The notes under the pieces were generated by a model that saw nothing but the letters and a program-made list of their open reading frames with translations, was not told where the DNA came from and ran no database searches. From NCBI RefSeq assembly GCF_009727055.1, contig NC_052350.1, forward strand, positions 30,914,789 to 30,978,788: DNA of 64,000 nucleotides, in the 5' to 3' direction. The position numbers were made by a program, and so were the translations under genes. The DNA is from Benincasa hispida. Taxonomy: Eukaryota; Streptophyta; Magnoliopsida; Cucurbitales; Cucurbitaceae. Below, one piece after another: positions 22,985-33,951 of this stretch (positions are counted from its first letter, which is position 1; each line of letters starts with the position of its first letter).

Positions 22985-25900
22985 GAAATCTCTCTGCAAT
23001 ATTCCTTTATCCATTGTCCATTAACTTTAAATGTTCAACTGCCATCCTGTGATCAGTTCCACCACACCATGTGGAAATATTGCTTTGATGATGAAGGATC
23101 GAACCAGCGCGATTTTAATTTTCCTGGGAAGAGGCTGCAATCTCGAATTGAAGAGTAAGACCTTTTGTCCGATTTGGAGGTTTCGAGCGCATATGCGTTA
23201 TCATGCCAGCACTTGGTCGCTCTTTGTAAATCTTCGCATTCTCATATGCGTTGACCCTTCATTCTTCTAGCTCGACCAGCTGCAGTTTCGCGCTTCCCCT
23301 ACTTTCTTCAAATCAAAATTCTATTTCTTGACCCGCCCAAATGCTTTTTTACTCCAGCTCCAAAGGCAAATGACACGCCTGCCGAATACCAATGCATAGG
23401 GGGACATACCTATTTTAAATGCTGTTCGGTATGCCCACAAATGCATCATCAAGCTTCATTGCCTAATCCTTCCACGAAGGCTTTACTACCTTCTCGAGTA
23501 TCAACTTGAATTTCTCTATTGGACATTTCGGCCTAACCATTTGTTTGGGATGGTATGCGGTAGCCACCTTATGGAGGATGTTGTACTTGTCAGTAACTCC
23601 TTGATATTGTAATTGACAAAAGTGTGATCCCTCATCACTTTATATGGCACGCGGAGTGCTAAAAACGAGTGAAAATATTTCTTTTGAGGAACTAGGAGAC
23701 TATCGCCACATCACTCGTGGCTATTGCCTCTACCCATTTGGAGACGTAATCAACGACCAATAAGATATAATGCTTGCCATGCAAAGGAGGGAATGATCCC
23801 ATGAAATCAATCCCCCAGACGTCAAATAAATCTAGCTCCAAGATAGTGTTCATTGGCATTGCGTTCTTCCATTAAATGTTACCGGTGCATTGACCCCGAT
23901 CACATTTCAATGCGTAGTCAGTAGCATCCTTAAATAATGAAGGCCAAAAGAATCCACTTTGCAAAACTTTGGCTACAGTACATTGTCCTCCAAAGTCCCC
24001 TCCATATGGCGAATCGTGGCACTATGACAATATGCGTTGTTGAGCAGCGTTTGGTACGCATAATCGAATGATTTGGTCTGCACCTCTTTTATACATATTC
24101 GGCTCATCCCAATAATAATGCTTGCATTCATGCTTGAGCTTCTTCTATTGATGGTATGTGTAATCTTCAGAAAATTGTTCACAAACCAAATAATTAACGA
24201 TGTCCGCATACTAGGGCAATTCTTCTATGTGGAACAGCTGCTCGTCTAGAAACATGACATTCACTTCAGATTCATTGCGGTCAACCTCGAGATTTTCCAG
24301 TCTGGACAAGTGATCCGCAACTTGATTCTCTGTCCTCTTCCTATCAATTATCTTGATATCAAATTCTTGAAGGTGGAGAACCCATCTGATCAACCTTGGC
24401 TTTGCATCCTTCTTTGTCATCAAATATTTGATTGCCAAGTGATCAGTGTGAATGTGCACCTTGGTTCTGAATAGATATGCCCGGAATTTTTCCAATGCAA
24501 AAATCACAGCCAGGAGTTCCATTTCAGTGGTGGTATAATTGATTTTAGCAGGGTTCAGAGTTTTACTCGCATATTCGATGGTGTGCAAAATAATTTTCTT
24601 CTTTTGTGCTAATACGGCTCCTATCGCATACCCGTTTGCGTCGTACATGATTTCGATCGGTAGTGTCCAATCCGGCATAATCAAGACGAGTGCGGTAATC
24701 AGCGCATCTTCTAAAACTCGGAATACTTTGAGGCAATTGTTGTCAAATTCAAACTTTCTGTCCATCTCTAACAATGCACTCAGTGGTCGTGCAATCTTAG
24801 AAAAGTCCTTAATGAATCGTCTATAGAATCCAACATGCCCCAAGAAGCTTCACACAGCCCTCACGCTGGTTAGAGGTGGAAGCTTTTCAATTGCATCGTC
24901 TTTTGCTTTGTCCACGTCCAACCCTTCTCGGGAGACCTTGTGGCCTAACACTATACCCTCTATCACCAGGAAGTGACATTTTTCCCAATTGAGCACCAGG
25001 TTCGTCTCTTCACATCTTTTCAGAATTTTCTCCAAATTGGCCAGGCAGACTTCATAAGTGTTCCCATAAACGAAGAAGTCATCCATAAATATTTCCACTG
25101 AGTCTTTGAGAAAATCTGAAAAAGATCGCCATCATGCACCTTTGGAACATGCTCGGCACATTGCAAAGACCAAACGACATGCGGCGAAAAGCGAATGTCC
25201 CATATGGCCAGGTGAATGTGGTCTTATCTTGGTCTTCAGTAGCTATCATGATTTGATTGTAACCGACATATCCATCCAAAAAGAAGTAAAAATCATTCCC
25301 TACTAGTCTGTCTAGCATTTGATTAATGAATGGTAGAGGGAAGTGATATTTCTTTGTGGCCGCATTCAATTTGCGATAGTCCATACATATGCACCTTTTA
25401 GTGATGGTTCTTTGCAGTATTAATTCATTGTTATCATTGGGAACTACCGTCATTCCGCCATTTTTCGGCACATATTGCACGAGGCTAACCCACGTGCTAT
25501 CTGTAATGGGATAGATAATGCTCGTGTCCAGCCACTTGATAATCTCCTTTTTGACGACCTCCTTCATCGTAGGGTTAAGTGTGCGGTTATTTTCAATAGT
25601 TGCTTTGTGGTCGTCCTCGAGACGAATGTAATGCATGTAGTGTGCGAGGCTAATTCCTCTGATGTCAGCGAGCGTCCAGCCAATTGCTCGCACATGTTTC
25701 TTGAGAATGCTCATCAATGCATTCTCTTGATCTTCGTTGAGCGCAGAGGAAATTATCACTGGCAGCTTCTCATTTTATCCTAGAAATGCGTACTTCAAAT
25801 GTTGGTGGTTCCACTAGAGAAGGTTGCGTTATTTTTCTTTCTTCTTTTGGCTCTTCTTCTTGCATTGCGATCATTCTTTCTTCTTTGTTTGTTTTTGCTA

Positions 25901-26190
25901 CGATCGCATTGCAGGCAGCTACAAATGCATTGGCATCCTCTTTTTCACACTCTTCATCAGACTTTTCTTCTTCAATCAAATTCAGGTCATCATCAGAATC
26001 TTGCAGGTCTTCCTCATCCGAAAATTTCATGGCACGAATTATATTAAACTTGAGCTTATGTCCATTTATGCTCAAAGTGATTTCTCCCTTGTGCACATCA
26101 ATTTCAGCTCGACCCGTTGATAGAAAAGGTCATCTCAAAATGATGGGTACATCCTTGTTAATCACAATATCAACAGAAGAAGCTCAAGAA
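22985..26190 (-). pseudogene. Athila-like gypsy pol pseudogene (protease to integrase)
   Basis: Right to left: end of protease (about 26100-26160, PFLSTGRAEIDVHKGE, after a stop where the family has G), an acidic linker (25770-26096), RT (25079-25759, with DYRKLNAATKK and SFGLCNVPSMFQRCM; catalytic FMDDFF at about 25080 in the next frame), RNase H (24211-24843, with [28 protein letters not shown] and [10 protein letters not shown]), then integrase (core with [16 protein letters not shown] near 23800, C-terminal part to about 22985). The order RT-RH-INT marks Ty3-gypsy and the sequence style marks Athila. RT is split by a frameshift and integrase by several stops. The 5' end (gag, first part of protease) is lost at 26190. 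Confidence 0.92.
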
Positions 26191-27085
26191 TGAATGCAGA
26201 CGCAAGTGATGCGAATGGCGTATATGTATGGACTACCGCAATGACGGCGGTAGTCTCCCAGTTCCTGAAGAAAGTGGGTAGATGCAACAACATGCACCGC
26301 TCTATATCTCGAAGTGGGTAGAGGCAACAACATGCGTCGCAAGTGATATGGCGGTAGTCTCCCAGTTCCTGAAGAAAAATATTTTCACTCGTTTTGGCAC
26401 TCCCCGTGCCATCATAAGTGATTAAGGATCACACTTTGTCAATCACAATATCAAGGAGCTGCTGCACAAGTACAATATCCTCCACAAAGTGGCCACCGCA
26501 TACCATCCACAAACGAATGGCCAAGCTGAAGTGTCCAATCGAGAAATTAAACTGATACTTAAGAAGGTAATAAAGCCTTCACGGAAAGACCGGGCAACAA
26601 AGCTTGACGATGCATTGTGGGCATACCAGACCGCATTTAAAACACCCACAGGTATGTCCCTCTATGCGTTGTATTTGGTAAGGCGTGTCACTTGCCTTTG
26701 GACTTGGAATATCAGGCACTATGGGCGGTAAAGAAGCTGAATTTTGATTTGAAGAAGGCAAGGGAAGCGCGAAAAATGAAAATGGTCGAGCTAGAAGAAT
26801 GGAGGAACAACGCATATGAAAATGCGAAGATTTATAAAGAGCACACCAAGTGCTGACATGATCAACGCATATGCGGTAAGAACCTCCAAGTCAGGCAAAA
26901 AGTCTTGCTTTTCAATTCATGTCTGCGACTCTTCCCAAGAAGGCTAAAGTCACATTGGTTCGAACCATTCATAATTCGACAAGTACTTCCACATGGCGCG
27001 ATGGAATTATCAAAAGACGACGGAACCAACATATTACAAGTCAATGGGCAGCGAGTAAAGGCATACCATGGTGAAGACTAGCATC
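26191..27085 (+). pseudogene. Athila-like integrase, 3' half (sense)
   Basis: The recognisable core runs from about 26340 (SQFLKKNIFTRFGTPRAI), through a stop where the family has D, then [20 protein letters not shown] (26489 onwards), to the C-terminal domain (AREARKMKMVELEEWR; VNGQRVKAYHGED near 27050). Positions 26246-26377 contain a local duplication. At about 26190 it abuts the antisense pol: two Athila copies meet here in opposite directions. Confidence 0.85.
26246..26377 (+). repeat. Local direct duplication in integrase relic
   Basis: A 28-bp piece (ggcggtagtctcccagttcc and eight more bases) occurs at 26246-26273 and again at 26350-26377. A second piece, aagtgggtagatgcaacaac with one change, occurs at 26272 and 26312. 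The duplicated units are interleaved. Confidence 0.9.
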
Positions 27086-28486
27086 ACCAAGTCGACTCTA
27101 TGGAACTAAGACACTTTGAATGAAGAAGGAAGTAGGTGGTCCCTGCATTATCAAATGATCGCAATTTATTAGGGACGAAAGTTTTGGGAAACCTTAAGTC
27201 TTCAATTCTTTTCTCCACTACTCGGAATTTTCACTATCTTTTCATTTCTGATTTATCCTTATTTTACTATCACTATCGTTATTATACAAAAAAAAAAAAA
27301 AATTACGATAACGATTTTTATTATGTTTAAAATAATTTGACCTTCTCTTTGTTTTTCTTACAACGATCGAGGCACTGGATTGCAGAGATGTTATGCGAAG
27401 AAGCAGTTATCTTATTCCATCACCGCAACCCAAAGAAGAGAAATCGTCGCAAAGATGGATGCGTCAATACAATGCGGGCAACAATGCAAAATTTGGGGGT
27501 GTATTCTTCCTTAACTTTATTTCCAATTTTGCACTGTCACATTGCATTTTAGTCTTTAGAGTTTTATCACCGCATCCTCTTTAACCACCGCAATCATTTA
27601 ACATAGATAAATTTAGTGAGTCACTGCACTCTATTTCTTACCCAAGTATGATTTCAATGATGAAAAATATGCTTATATTTCTTCGTATCCACTAGAATCA
27701 ACTTAGTCTTAAAATAGTCACCTCATGAAATATTTCTCTAAGTTAGGGGTATGCTAGCTTTCTTTCAAAATTAGTTTACAACACATTCTATGACCATCGC
27801 ATGACTTATTTTAATTTTTGGCAATGAGGACATTGCCGCATTATAAATTTGAGGGTGAGGTATTTATTTTCGACCTTGCTATCTACTACAAAAAAAAACA
27901 TTTTTGAGAATAACAACTCCACTGTCAATGCAATGGGAAACCCATGTTGATAAGAGTTAAGTTGTGAAAGGCACTTACACGTAGTTGGATGTCCGTATGA
28001 CACACGTGGGGGCAAGACAAAACGAAAGTAAGTCACCAGGATCAACGCATAAATAAATGACCGCAACTCCACTGCCAAATTGGTGTGAGTTTAGTCTGAG
28101 AAAGAGTGCATTGCTCGTATTTGGATGTCCACATGACACATGTTGGCGCAAGCCAAAATGAAGGTAAGGCACTCGGATCAGTGCAAGGTCAGAAAAAAAT
28201 ATATAGGAAGAAAATTTTTGACACCCCGGTAAGAAAAAAATTTCTTTTTTTAAATAAATCATGCGATGTTCTGGAATATAGTAAAGTCCTTTCGAAAGTT
28301 ACACTTGCAGTCCCTGGATCTTAGAAATATTTTAAGAAGAGACTTGAATAAGACTTAAGAAAATTCTAGTATATAGAATTTGAATGAAGTATCCTTGAGA
28401 AATCTCGGAAAAGAACTTTGTGGTGGACTTGCTAAAGGAATCTTTAGCTTATGCTTGAGAACAAGCATTGTGTAAATTTGGGGGTG
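27086..28486 (+). mobile_element. Athila-like 3' region
   Basis: Inverted counterpart of 21700-22984; no env-like gene is visible. It contains a short open frame at 27393-27584 (63 codons) that pairs with the one at 22599-22793, a poly-A run near 27290, and ends with the polypurine tract AAATTTGGGGGTG (28474-28486) before the LTR. Confidence 0.75.
27393..27584 (+). other. Short open frame, partner of 22599-22793 (63 codons)
   Basis: Begins MRRSSYLIPSPQ and ends ISNFALSHCIL..VLSPHPL. Same start, end and length class as the inverted copy despite many base changes between them. Function unknown; coding is not established. Confidence 0.25.
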
Positions 28487-30118
28487 TGATAACGAGCAAA
28501 AATGCATGTTATCATAGTGCTAAGTTATTAAATAATGTTGGATTACATTGATAAAATATGTTAAATTGCGTCCATTAAGCATAAATTCTATAATATTGCG
28601 ATCGCATGCGTTCAACGTATTAGAACTATTGATTTTTGTATTTTTGTGCAGAATATATGTTAACACAATGCAAGATTGCGATCATAGAAAATTATTGGTT
28701 GAGCCCAACTTTACCGCAAGACTTTGCGTTGATCATGCTCACAAACATTCGCCCGAGAAGGATCGCCGCAACTTGGTCAGCGCAACATGGTGGGCGCATC
28801 TGGGTGAAACGATCATTAAGAGCGATGGGACAAAAAGACGATGACAGTTGGATCCAAATTAAGTTGACAGCCGATAACGATCACAGAGTACATTAAGCTT
28901 TATCGGTGACAATCATTTAGCGCGTCAATCTGTACAACCAAGAGAGAGAAGCCGCCTTTCACCATTGATGCCCTATAAATACCAAGTGCATTCTTCAGAA
29001 AAGGGGTTGATCAGTTGTCAAGTTAACCAGTTGCTTCTGTTCATAGTTTTCTTTTCCATTTTATGACGGAGCAAGAGAAGAGTGGTGGCGCCGAAGATCG
29101 CCCAGGGCAACTCGAGAGAGAACCTTGGGGCGTAAGAGCAGAGAGTGGGCTGACTCTCACGAGAGCGAGAATATCTTGAGAGCATGAGTAGAAACAGTGT
29201 AAACGCCTAGCAGTAAGAAATTGCTACCAGGCTTCTTACTATACTTGCATTGTTATTTTCTACTTCATCTTCATATCTATTCAATGGAAATTTTATTTCT
29301 ACATTTGCTCACTCTCTTAATACGCATGAGTAGCTAAACTTGTTGAATGGATTGAGAAGAACTAAGCTAACATGACCTAAGAAGTCCATTGCTTGCAATT
29401 GTCTTATTTTATGCTATGCAAAATACTCTTTAGAGTTTCTCGAGAGAGAATCTAAAGAATGAACCTAATATCTCAAGAGAGCTAGGTTAAAATCTGGACT
29501 CGAAAGAGCAAGATTAGGCTTGCATAAACAAGAGATAGGGACTTAGAGATAAGCTCTGTTTGTCAACTTGCATCGCATGCATCCTAGGAATGGGAATGAT
29601 ATTATGTGGTTGCATGTTTGTATGAATGTCATGTTGTCATCGCATAAATAGAGATAGAAGTTTATGTGTAAACCCTGTAGACTTATTGCATATTTATCAC
29701 ATGTGTTCTAGCCTTAGAAGCCGTAGCATTCACGCCGAGAGGTGGTTTACTATTGTATGCATGTTGCATGATCGCAAAGCATGAACACATTCTAGGGAAT
29801 GTTAGCCGAAACCTTTCTCAACCCGTTCACTACATATTCATCGTATTTCCCGTTACCAACTCTTTCCAAACTCCGCCGCATTCGTTATTTATTTTTATCA
29901 ATGCAAACAACATACCCAACGATTTATTTATTTAACTGGTTACCGCAAATCTTCATAAAAATCACTAACGCAACTATTTTCATAAGTCCCTATGTTCGAC
30001 CCTAGACATACCAGAAAACTCAAGAGGATTTACACTTGAATTCCGCTGGGGAAACTTGAGTGCACAACACAATTCCATCAACGCAATCATCCATATTTCC
30101 ATTCAATAAAATAACGCA
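28487..30118 (+). mobile_element. Athila-like LTR (1.63 kb)
   Basis: Starts TGATAACGAGC after a polypurine tract and ends ataacgca at 30118. Length and blocks match 60372-62000. It has pol 3' sequence before it and a primer site with gag after it, so it serves as the 3' LTR of one internal region and the 5' LTR of another. Confidence 0.9.
28974..28981 (+). promoter_or_regulatory. TATA box of Athila LTR
   Basis: TATAAATA in gccctataaataccaag, about 490 bp into the LTR; conserved in all three Athila LTRs that cover this part. Confidence 0.6.
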
Positions 30119-30127
30119 TCAAGTTTT

Positions 30128-30145
30128 TGGCACCGTTGCCGGGGA
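30128..30145 (+). other. Primer binding site, Asp-tRNA type (Athila)
   Basis: TGGCACCGTTGCCGGGGA, one change from the complement of plant Asp-tRNA 3' end, nine bases after the LTR end. Typical for Athila-group elements. Confidence 0.8.
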
Positions 30146-30189
30146 CTTCAGCAAAATAGTTGCTAACGGTAATTTTTGTGATTTCTTTG

Positions 30190-30736
30190 TAGAACTCTCA
30201 ATCTCTGGCGAATTACGACCCGGAGATTGAGAAAACATTTTAAAGGAGACTAAGAGACCGCCAACAACAACCACAATCAGACAAAGAAGAGATGGCGGAG
30301 TAGCCTGGAGGTGGAGCACCAAATGATAATAATGTCATGGAGAATCTGATTCTGTTGACAAACGATCGCAATAGGCCCATTAGGGACTATGCATTGCTAA
30401 ACCTCTATGATTTCTCTTCGAGAATCATGAGGCCTGCTCTCGATGGAAGTAGATTCGAGATGAAACTGATCAATTCGAAGGAAGGCGTGGCAAGGACCCG
30501 CACGCTCACCTTCGAAGTTTTATTAAAATCTGCAACACTTTTGTGTTCCCGAACATCTCTGCTGAAGAATTCGACTAATGTTGTTTCCATTTTCTCTCTG
30601 GGATCAGGCTAGGAAATGGGCTTATTCGCTCAATCCAGGAGAGATTACTTCTTGGGAGCAGGTAGTGGAGAAATTCATGAAAAAGTATTTTCCACGTACC
30701 GAGAACGTAAGACGAAGAAAGCTTATTACAAGAGAG
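30190..30736 (+). pseudogene. Athila-like gag N-terminal relic
   Basis: Parallels 62083-62640: the ANYDPEIEKTF region, then LLTNDRNRPIRDYALLNLYD and RIMRPALDGSRFEMK. Stops lie near 30240 and 30301. A deletion of about 29 nt after the FEMK codons (compared with 62360-62390) shifts the frame, so the rest reads in another frame. It ends near 30736 where an antisense gypsy LTR begins; no zinc knuckle or pol follows. Confidence 0.85.
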
Positions 30737-30990
30737 TGACTCCTCTAATCCGCTCTTGAGCATAACCTTACTAAACTAAAGCTTTGTTTGGGGAGGGACC
30801 CTCCAACCCAAGTTCCCCTATAACCTTAGTCAAGGTGTGTCACTTCTGACCAATACTTATGTCTTTAACTGTGACTCATCAAACAAATTCCATGACACTT
30901 GAAGCATAAAACATAATAACATTCTGTGAATACTCTTTGAATCTTATTTGAGAACAAGCATTCCTTGCTCAAGCTCCCAACGTCTGTATC

Positions 30991-31131
30991 AGGCTAAGAG
31001 ACCCATACTTCAGCCTTAGGTTATTAAATTATGGCTTAGGAGACCCATACTTCAGCCTCTCAAATATGGCCTAAAAGGCCCATAATTCGGCCTCTCAAAC
31101 ATGGCCTAAGAGGCCCATACTTCGACCTCTT
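30991..31131. repeat. About 36-bp minisatellite in LTR
   Basis: Four degenerate units containing gagacccatacttcagcctc or aggcccatacttcgacctc, spaced about 34-42 bp. Confidence 0.8.
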
Positions 31132-32169
31132 CTTCAGAGCTTTCTACGTGCACGTGGAGTTACTAAGTACCACTAACACCTTAGGTACTTCCTGGACACC
31201 TTCCATGCTTTCAGTATCCGGCTTACTAAAAACATATCATGCTCTAAAAATCATATATATTATGAATCTTTTAGAACATAGCTTTAAACTTAGCATTTGT
31301 AGAAACTTAGCTACAATCTTTAGAACACATGTTTCAACATAGAATACTTAATATGAAATAAGGTTAACATATAACCTTGGCATGTGATAAAACAAGAACA
31401 TACTTGAGGAAAATGCTAAGCAATCTCATGAAACTTAATTACTTGAAAACATATAAACTTATCAACAATTACCATTAAAATCACATAGTCTATCACTCTT
31501 CATAGTTCTTGCTAATGCGGAACCAACTCAACGCATAACATTCTTAATTAATAAGTTTTATTGAAACTTGAATTCATCTCCTGGGATGTGGCTCCTCTAT
31601 CCATCACCTTCCCAGTCCCACTGGCCCTATGTGTACGTAGCGAGGATCCTATCATCAACCGTCTCTAAGCTGGATTACCACTTCAAGGTATTGAGCTAAA
31701 CATATTTTACTAAAATTCCTTCACACTTTCTAGGTTTAGCTTCCAAAATATGTAATTCAAAACCCAGACCTTATCTTGCAAAAGTTCAATCTAAAAACTT
31801 ATTCATAAAGGTGATAACAACATTACCTTAAATTTTCAACTTGATTTCTTCATCAATGGCCTGGATTCGCCCAAAAATGAAACTGATCGATATTTTCTTC
31901 ATTCTCTAGCCTTCTTCTGGCAAGAATTCCTTCCAAAGGATTGGCTTAAGAAACTAGACTCATAAAGCTTTCCAACGGTACCAAGTTTGTCTGATTTGCT
32001 CGAAGGAATTGTCCAAAACGAGCTCTTGAAGTCCTTTTCCCTTTTTATACTACTGTCTAATCCTTATGCATGAAATCTCCTTAAGTCACCTCACCCACTA
32101 TTGGAGATTAAGGGCCCAGATTAAGTCATCTATCTGGGTAACTAAAAGAAAAGTTTAAAGTTGAACGTT

Positions 32170-32450
32170 TCAAACAAACTCGATCCTCGATGGAAAAACT
32201 CAATGGAAAAGGGTCATTACTCGATGGAAATTTCGATGGTTCTTTGGTGAATACTCGATAAGAAGAACTTGATTCTCGATAGGACACTCGATGTTCAATC
32301 CTTCCTCGATCACTTATACTCGATGCTCGACTCTTTCTTGATCGTTCAGACTTGATGCTCGACACTTCCTCGATTGCTTATACTTAATGCTTGGTGTCAT
32401 TTACTCGATACCTGGCTTGTGCTTACTCGATGCTCAGCCACCATTTCCAC
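32170..32450. repeat. CTCGATG word cluster in LTR U3
   Basis: Many irregular copies of actcgatg, cctcgat and ctcgatgctcga. It occupies the U3 position that holds a different word in each of the related LTRs. Confidence 0.8.
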
Positions 32451-32465
32451 GACCAATAGTTAGCC

Positions 32466-32469
<4 letters not shown>

Positions 32470-32500
<31 letters not shown>
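32470..32500. repeat. Poly-T run (31 bp)
   Basis: Uninterrupted T from 32470 to 32500; the length is probably approximate. Confidence 0.95.
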
Positions 32501-32502
<2 letters not shown>

Positions 32503-32616
32503 GAGGCTAGCTTACTAAACACTTGAGAGCCAAGATTTTCATACTTCAACATTTCCCTCTTCACTTCCTTATCCTTAAACATACTTAAGTGAGGTAATTA
32601 AAACTCAGGTTTTACA

Positions 32617-33951
32617 AGAGGGTAGTTGGTTTTAAGAATTAAAGTAAAAGTAAAACAAGAATTGATATGAAATTTTGGTAATGAGATTAATGAGATAGAG
32701 TAAAAAAAAGAAATTTAAGAATTTCAATGGAAAAAGGATCTTGGGGATTTTTTGTACATTCACCTAATTCTATCATAGACTTAATTGATTTCAAGAAATT
32801 CAATTGTTCCATAGTTCATTAAGGCTAAGTCCTAATGCCCTTATTAGCCAATTAACCTAAATTTTTCAAACCCTAATTTAGTTCATAAATGCTTCCTACA
32901 GACATTCCACATTTAATTCCTAAATTGTATGCATTTCTTGGACTTTCTTAACTATGCATGCTTGAAATTAAAAAGTCTAAAATCAAACATGATTAATATG
33001 AATGTTCTAAACTAGTAAATATTTTCAAGAAAATAGGAAAAGAAGTCCAAACATTCCATCAGAATCACTAGTTCTTGCAACCTATTTACAATTATGCTAT
33101 AGAGCCATATAATTTTGCATACAAAAATCTAACAATATTGAGGCGTCAACCAATTTCTATTAGATTTGATTGAAATTACCAACAAGAACATTCAAGAACA
33201 ACAAATTACAAGAAGAAATTGTATGAAAAAGACTCAAGAATTGGCTAATCTAACATAATCCCCAAGATAAAAGAACTTACCTACTCATGAAGTAGCAAAA
33301 TCTTCAAGAAATCCATCGAATCTTGTAAGAAAATGTACAAAGATTAAAGAAAATTATGGAAATCTCTCTAAAAAAATATAGAGAGAAGCTCTCGAAACTG
33401 TAAAAAAGTGGGTCTCTCGTTGAAAAAATGGTTGAAAATCTGCTTTTACACAGATGTCGCAACGTTGCAATGTTGGTAGGAAGCGTTGCAACGCTCCCTT
33501 GCGTAGGCATGCGTATTTTTTTTTTTATCTTTCCATCAAAATCCATAGCGTTGTAATGTTGTCTTGTAAATAAGCATTCTGTGTTGACCTTTTAATGCCA
33601 GACAAATAATGACAGACAGCAGAAATCTGCTTTTAATGATGCACAAAAGATGTCGGTTGGCAAAAAAACTACACATCTTCATATTTTCTTCCTTCTTTTC
33701 TTCTCTTCCTTTGATCCATTGCTCAATTTTGACTTATTTGGCTACATTTTTTTGTCCTTTTTGCTCCAATTTAATCTATTTTTGTTGTAATGACTCTAAA
33801 ATGCTCCCAAAACTATTTTACCTATGAAATTGACATATTAAGCAAATTAATAGTATAAAATTGAGGGAGTTATGTACTAAAATATAGTTCTTTTCCATAT
33901 CTATCAATGGACCTAAAAGACTCTCTTCATTTCTGATGTTTTCTTTGTTTT
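32617..33951. other. Unassigned AT-rich repeat-like DNA
   Basis: No gene. Positions 33450-33560 hold gttgcaacg words (gcaacgttgc, gcgttgcaacgct), the same vocabulary as 51290-51540. Surrounding blocks (a splice- or leader-like ctctctcg region) suggest an old antisense LTR of an unplaced family. Flanked by a group B LTR (left) and a copia LTR (right). Confidence 0.35.

Larger units (their letters stand above)
30737..32616 (-). mobile_element. Chromovirus-type gypsy LTR (antisense)
   Basis: On the minus strand it starts TGTAAAACCTGAG at 32616 and ends near 30737. It shares with 47713-49968 and 53257-55575 the blocks agctcccaacgt, gagacccatactt, cacgtgga/gttac-taagtacc and a ggtacttcctgga-like piece. 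U3 carries CTCGATG words (32170-32450) and a 31-T run. Flanks read acaagagag (left) and acaagaggg (right), a possible but weak target duplication; no internal region is attached, so it may be a solo LTR. Confidence 0.7.

Noticed and set aside
25786..26193. Serine/phenylalanine-rich frame of 135 codons on the plus strand
   Set aside because: Mirror of the acidic protease-RT linker of the antisense Athila pol.
32126..32365. Serine/arginine-rich frame resembling an SR protein
   Set aside because: Produced by the CTCGATG words of an LTR; no RNA-binding domain nearby.
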